Assembly: GCA_035574315.1 (NCBI GenBank)
Contig: DATLYW010000038.1
Location: 1 to 64,000 of the forward strand
Length of the DNA: 64,000 nucleotides
DNA from: Candidatus Zixiibacteriota bacterium
GTDB lineage: Bacteria; Desulfobacterota; Binatia; UBA9968
Direction of reading: 5' to 3'
Below, piece after piece: positions 62,147 to 64,000 of the stretch; the stretch's first letter is position 1; the number at the start of each line of letters is the position of its first letter. The notes below the pieces were generated by a model that was not told where the DNA came from, made no database searches, and worked only from the letters and a program-made list of their open reading frames with translations. The translations under genes and the position numbers were made by a program.

Positions 62147-62629
62147 ATGGGCGGCGACTGGAAACAATGGTGGCGCCGGTTTCTCAGCCTGTCAACCGGC
62201 AGATACCGGAGGGCGCGCGAGCTTCTCAAACAGCGTTACCTCGAGGAGCTTCGCCACGCCGAGCGCCTCCGCGAGCATGCCGCAAGGATGCAGTACCCGC
62301 AATTTCGCCAGAAGCTGCTCGACATAGCTGCCGAGGAAACGAAACACGCCGAGTGGATCGCGGCGCGGATCAGGCTCTTGGGCGGTGAGCCCCCGCCGTT
62401 CAAGCCGCCGCCGGTGAGCGGGCGGAACAGCTGGCAATACCTGCTGTTGGACCTCGAAGAGGAAGGACGCTGCGGCGCGCGGCTTCAGGACGAGATCCGG
62501 ACCCTGGAGCCGGAGCTGCCCGAAATCGGTGGGCTTCTCGATCGAATCCGGAAGGACGACGAGAAACACCGGCAGGAGATCCGGGAAATGTTGATGCGCA
62601 GCGATCCTCAGGCGCTCTGGCCGGCTTGA
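62147..62629 (+). CDS. Ferritin-like di-iron protein
   Basis: A 160-residue four-helix protein: EELRHAERL in helix 1, AAEETKHAEWI (E-x2-H) in helix 2, LLDLEEEGRCGARL in helix 3 and DDEKHRQEI (E-x2-H) in helix 4, a complete di-iron ligand set. Third ferritin-like gene in the window. The N-terminal 20 residues are basic and Trp-rich (DWKQWWRRF), possibly membrane-contacting. GGAGG precedes ATG 62147 at a spacing of six. Confidence 0.8.
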   Translation: MGGDWKQWWRRFLSLSTGRYRRARELLKQRYLEELRHAERLREHAARMQYPQFRQKLLDIAAEETKHAEWIAARIRLLGGEPPPFKPPPVSGRNSWQYLLLDLEEEGRCGARLQDEIRTLEPELPEIGGLLDRIRKDDEKHRQEIREMLMRSDPQALWPA

Positions 62630-62643
62630 GCGGCGCAAGGGTC

Positions 62644-63342
62644 TCAGGCCTGCCGCTTGACGCCGAGATAGCGCTTGAACCAATTCGCCGCCAGCCGGGC
62701 CACTTCCTGGAGCGCGCCCGGCTCCTCGAACAGGTGGGTCGCGCCCGGGACGACCGCCAGCCGCTTCTCGCCCGCAAGCTCGGCGTAGGCCCTGCGATTG
62801 AGCTCCAGAACGACCTCGTCGAGCGCGCCGACGATCAGCAGGGTGGGCGCTTGCACCCGCTTGAGCGCCGGCATCACCAGATCGGGCCGGCCCCCGCGCG
62901 AGACCACGGCGCCGATCGCCGCGCCGAAAGTCGCCGCGGCGTTCAGCGCGGCCGCAGCTCCCGTGCTGGCGCCGAAATAGCCGATATCCAGCGCCTTGGT
63001 TTCGGGCTCGTCCATCAGCCACTGCGTGGCCCGCTCCAGGCGCCAGGTCAACAGCTCGATGTCGAAGCGGGTTTCGTAGCTGCGGTCTTCCTCTCTCGTG
63101 AGCAGATCCATCAGCAAGGTCCCGAGACCCTCCGCGCGCAGACGCTCGGCGACGAACTTGTTTCTGGGGCTGTGCCGGCTGCTGCCGCTGCCGTGCGCAA
63201 ACGCCACGATCCCGGCGGCCCGCGGCGGAATCGCGATCTCGCATTCGAGCTCGACGCCGTTCGCGGGGATGAACGAGATTCTGTGGACGGAACGGGAATC
63301 TTCTTCCGTGATCGCCGCCATTCGGCCCGCCTCCTGACTCAT
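62644..63342 (-). CDS. Dienelactone-hydrolase-like alpha/beta hydrolase
   Basis: A 232-residue alpha/beta-hydrolase. Nucleophile elbow GASTGAAA, acid in GALDEVVLE and His in PGATHLFEEPG form the triad; FAHGSGSS is the oxyanion strand. The family cleaves lactones, esters or thioesters; the substrate is unknown. ATG 63342 overlaps the stop of the upstream CBS gene by four bases. Confidence 0.88.
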   Translation of the reverse strand: MSQEAGRMAAITEEDSRSVHRISFIPANGVELECEIAIPPRAAGIVAFAHGSGSSRHSPRNKFVAERLRAEGLGTLLMDLLTREEDRSYETRFDIELLTWRLERATQWLMDEPETKALDIGYFGASTGAAAALNAAATFGAAIGAVVSRGGRPDLVMPALKRVQAPTLLIVGALDEVVLELNRRAYAELAGEKRLAVVPGATHLFEEPGALQEVARLAANWFKRYLGVKRQA

Positions 63343-63767
63343 TCTCCGCCGCCCGGAAGCTCTCCGGAAACGGCCTCTCCGATCTCCGACAGCTCGCCGC
63401 CCAGAATCCCGAGCACGTCGTCGAGCGTCGCGATGCCGAGGATCGTGTCGAAGCCGTCGACGATGGGGATGCGGCGCACGTGATAGGCGCGCATCAGCGT
63501 CGTCAGGTGGCGCGGATCCCTTTCGACCGAGATCCTCACCGGGTCGGGGGTCATGACCTCGGCCACGGTCGTGGCGGCGGGGTCGCGGCGCTCACCGGCG
63601 ACCTTGAGCGCGATGTCCCTGTCGGTCAGGATCCCGTGCAGCTTGCCGTCGCGCTCCACGATGAGGCAGCCCACGTTGGCGCGCTTCAGGATCGCGCAGG
63701 CCTCGAGGACCGTGCTCTCGGGGGATATCTTGAGGACCGGTTTCCGGCAGAAATCTCGCAGCGACAT
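63339..63767 (-). CDS. CBS-domain protein (two CBS motifs)
   Basis: A 142-residue CBS pair: LRDFCRKPVLKISPESTVLE to LHGILTDRDIA and VAEVMTPDPVRISVERDPRH to ILGIATLDDVLG. It is coupled to the downstream hydrolase and lies next to a CBS/ACT gene, so three linked genes respond to small-molecule levels. Confidence 0.87.
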   Translation of the reverse strand: MSLRDFCRKPVLKISPESTVLEACAILKRANVGCLIVERDGKLHGILTDRDIALKVAGERRDPAATTVAEVMTPDPVRISVERDPRHLTTLMRAYHVRRIPIVDGFDTILGIATLDDVLGILGGELSEIGEAVSGELPGGGE

Positions 63768-63791
63768 GGCTCCCTTCCTGCGGACCCGGCA

Positions 63792-64000
63792 TCAATCCGC
63801 GAGCGCGTGGACGCCGAGCACGTCGAAGCCTCCGGCGCGCAGCGCCTGCGCGATTTTCTCCGGGTCGCCGCCGACCACGCGGAGATAGCAAACCGGATTT
63901 TCCCCGAGCTTTTCCCGGTACGTCCCCACGCCGAGAATCTCTCCGCCTTCCCCCGACACGATCCTGGAGGCCTCGGTCAGACCGTGCTCCTCGCCCTCGA
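63792..64000 (-). CDS. C-terminal part of a CBS/ACT-type protein (cut by window edge)
   Basis: The minus-strand frame entering at 64000 ends at TGA 63792-63794. The 68 residues shown (GLTEASRIVSGEGGEILGVG, PVCYLRVVGGDPEKIAQALR, GFDVLGVHAL) have the beta-alpha-beta pattern of an ACT domain, and such tails follow a CBS pair in known proteins. The N-terminal part is outside the window. It would be the first gene of the CBS-hydrolase operon. Confidence 0.6.
   Translation of the reverse strand, partial: EGEEHGLTEASRIVSGEGGEILGVGTYREKLGENPVCYLRVVGGDPEKIAQALRAGGFDVLGVHALAD

Overview
The window is GC-rich, densely coded bacterial chromosome with good Shine-Dalgarno sites and many short, overlapping operons. 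No ribosomal or tRNA gene is visible, so the taxonomy rests on gene content: an aa3-type oxidase, pyruvate:ferredoxin oxidoreductase, PPi-type phosphofructokinase, a cobalamin-dependent ribonucleotide reductase, a tetrathionate-reductase-like Mo complex, probable UGA-encoded selenocysteine and dense sigma-54 promoters. This suggests a facultatively anaerobic, uncultured lineage near the old Deltaproteobacteria (Desulfobacterota, Binatota or Methylomirabilota). That placement is inference.

Layout. 1-1749: an end of a transposase-like ORF, then a CRISPR array of 20 full 37-nt repeats plus one truncated copy, with no cas genes in view. 1826-5617: a cupredoxin behind a sigma-factor relic, a membrane protein of unknown function, a DOMON-like protein and a NamZ-type muramidase. 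5791-10238: a coxBACD oxidase operon and an orphan BoxB/PaaA-like di-iron oxygenase. 10652-13524: CBS protein, GAPDH and PPi-PFK. 13821-17975: two ferritin-like proteins, a bare sigma-54 activator, a two-domain kinase and a DksA-like protein. 18317-23652: multihaem cytochrome, CBS pair, formate/nitrite channel and universal stress proteins. 23636-30371: a cyclic-2,3-bisphosphoglycerate-synthetase-like gene divergent from acetate kinase, then a five-gene operon (CoA-binding/CBS, OsmC, a small membrane protein, cation efflux, OsmC). 30448-35782: TtrBCA-like Mo oxidoreductase. 36239-37950: a secreted OB-like protein and two half-size YeeE/YedE permeases. 38191-42977: two-gene pyruvate:ferredoxin oxidoreductase with CBS and Usp genes. 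42987-49823: TSUP permease, GNAT-acyl-CoA synthetase fusion, Lon-like protease, Hsp20 and DUF2934 gene. 50058-55238: HTH-like small protein, HPF with cold-shock domain, YbaK deacylase, HAD-HerA fusion and a nucleotidyltransferase. 55696-64000: secreted protein, long-chain acyl-CoA ligase, NAD synthetase, class II RNR, ferritin-like protein, alpha/beta hydrolase, CBS and CBS/ACT genes.

Two discoveries stand out. First, three genes contain an in-frame UGA that is best read as selenocysteine: the two half-size YeeE/YedE (thiosulfate-permease-like) proteins, where UGA sits exactly where the family's conserved Cys lies, and a 62-residue membrane protein of the form ...GVPT-Sec-MAGSC. Each UGA is followed by a GC-rich hairpin whose loop begins 18-24 nt downstream, as in bacterial SECIS elements, and in each case the extended frame ends at or beside the next gene's start or at a plausible end.

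Second, at least eight exact TGGCA-N6-TTGC (-24/-12) sigma-54 promoters plus several near matches lie in intergenic regions, each in front of a stress or anaerobic-energy gene (ferritins, Usp, CBS, Hsp20-Lon, HPF, acetate kinase, pyruvate:ferredoxin oxidoreductase, kinase, YbaK). With the receiver-less sigma-54 activator at 14901 this looks like a locally concentrated sigma-54 hypoxia/dormancy regulon, similar in content to the actinobacterial DosR regulon but built on a different sigma factor.
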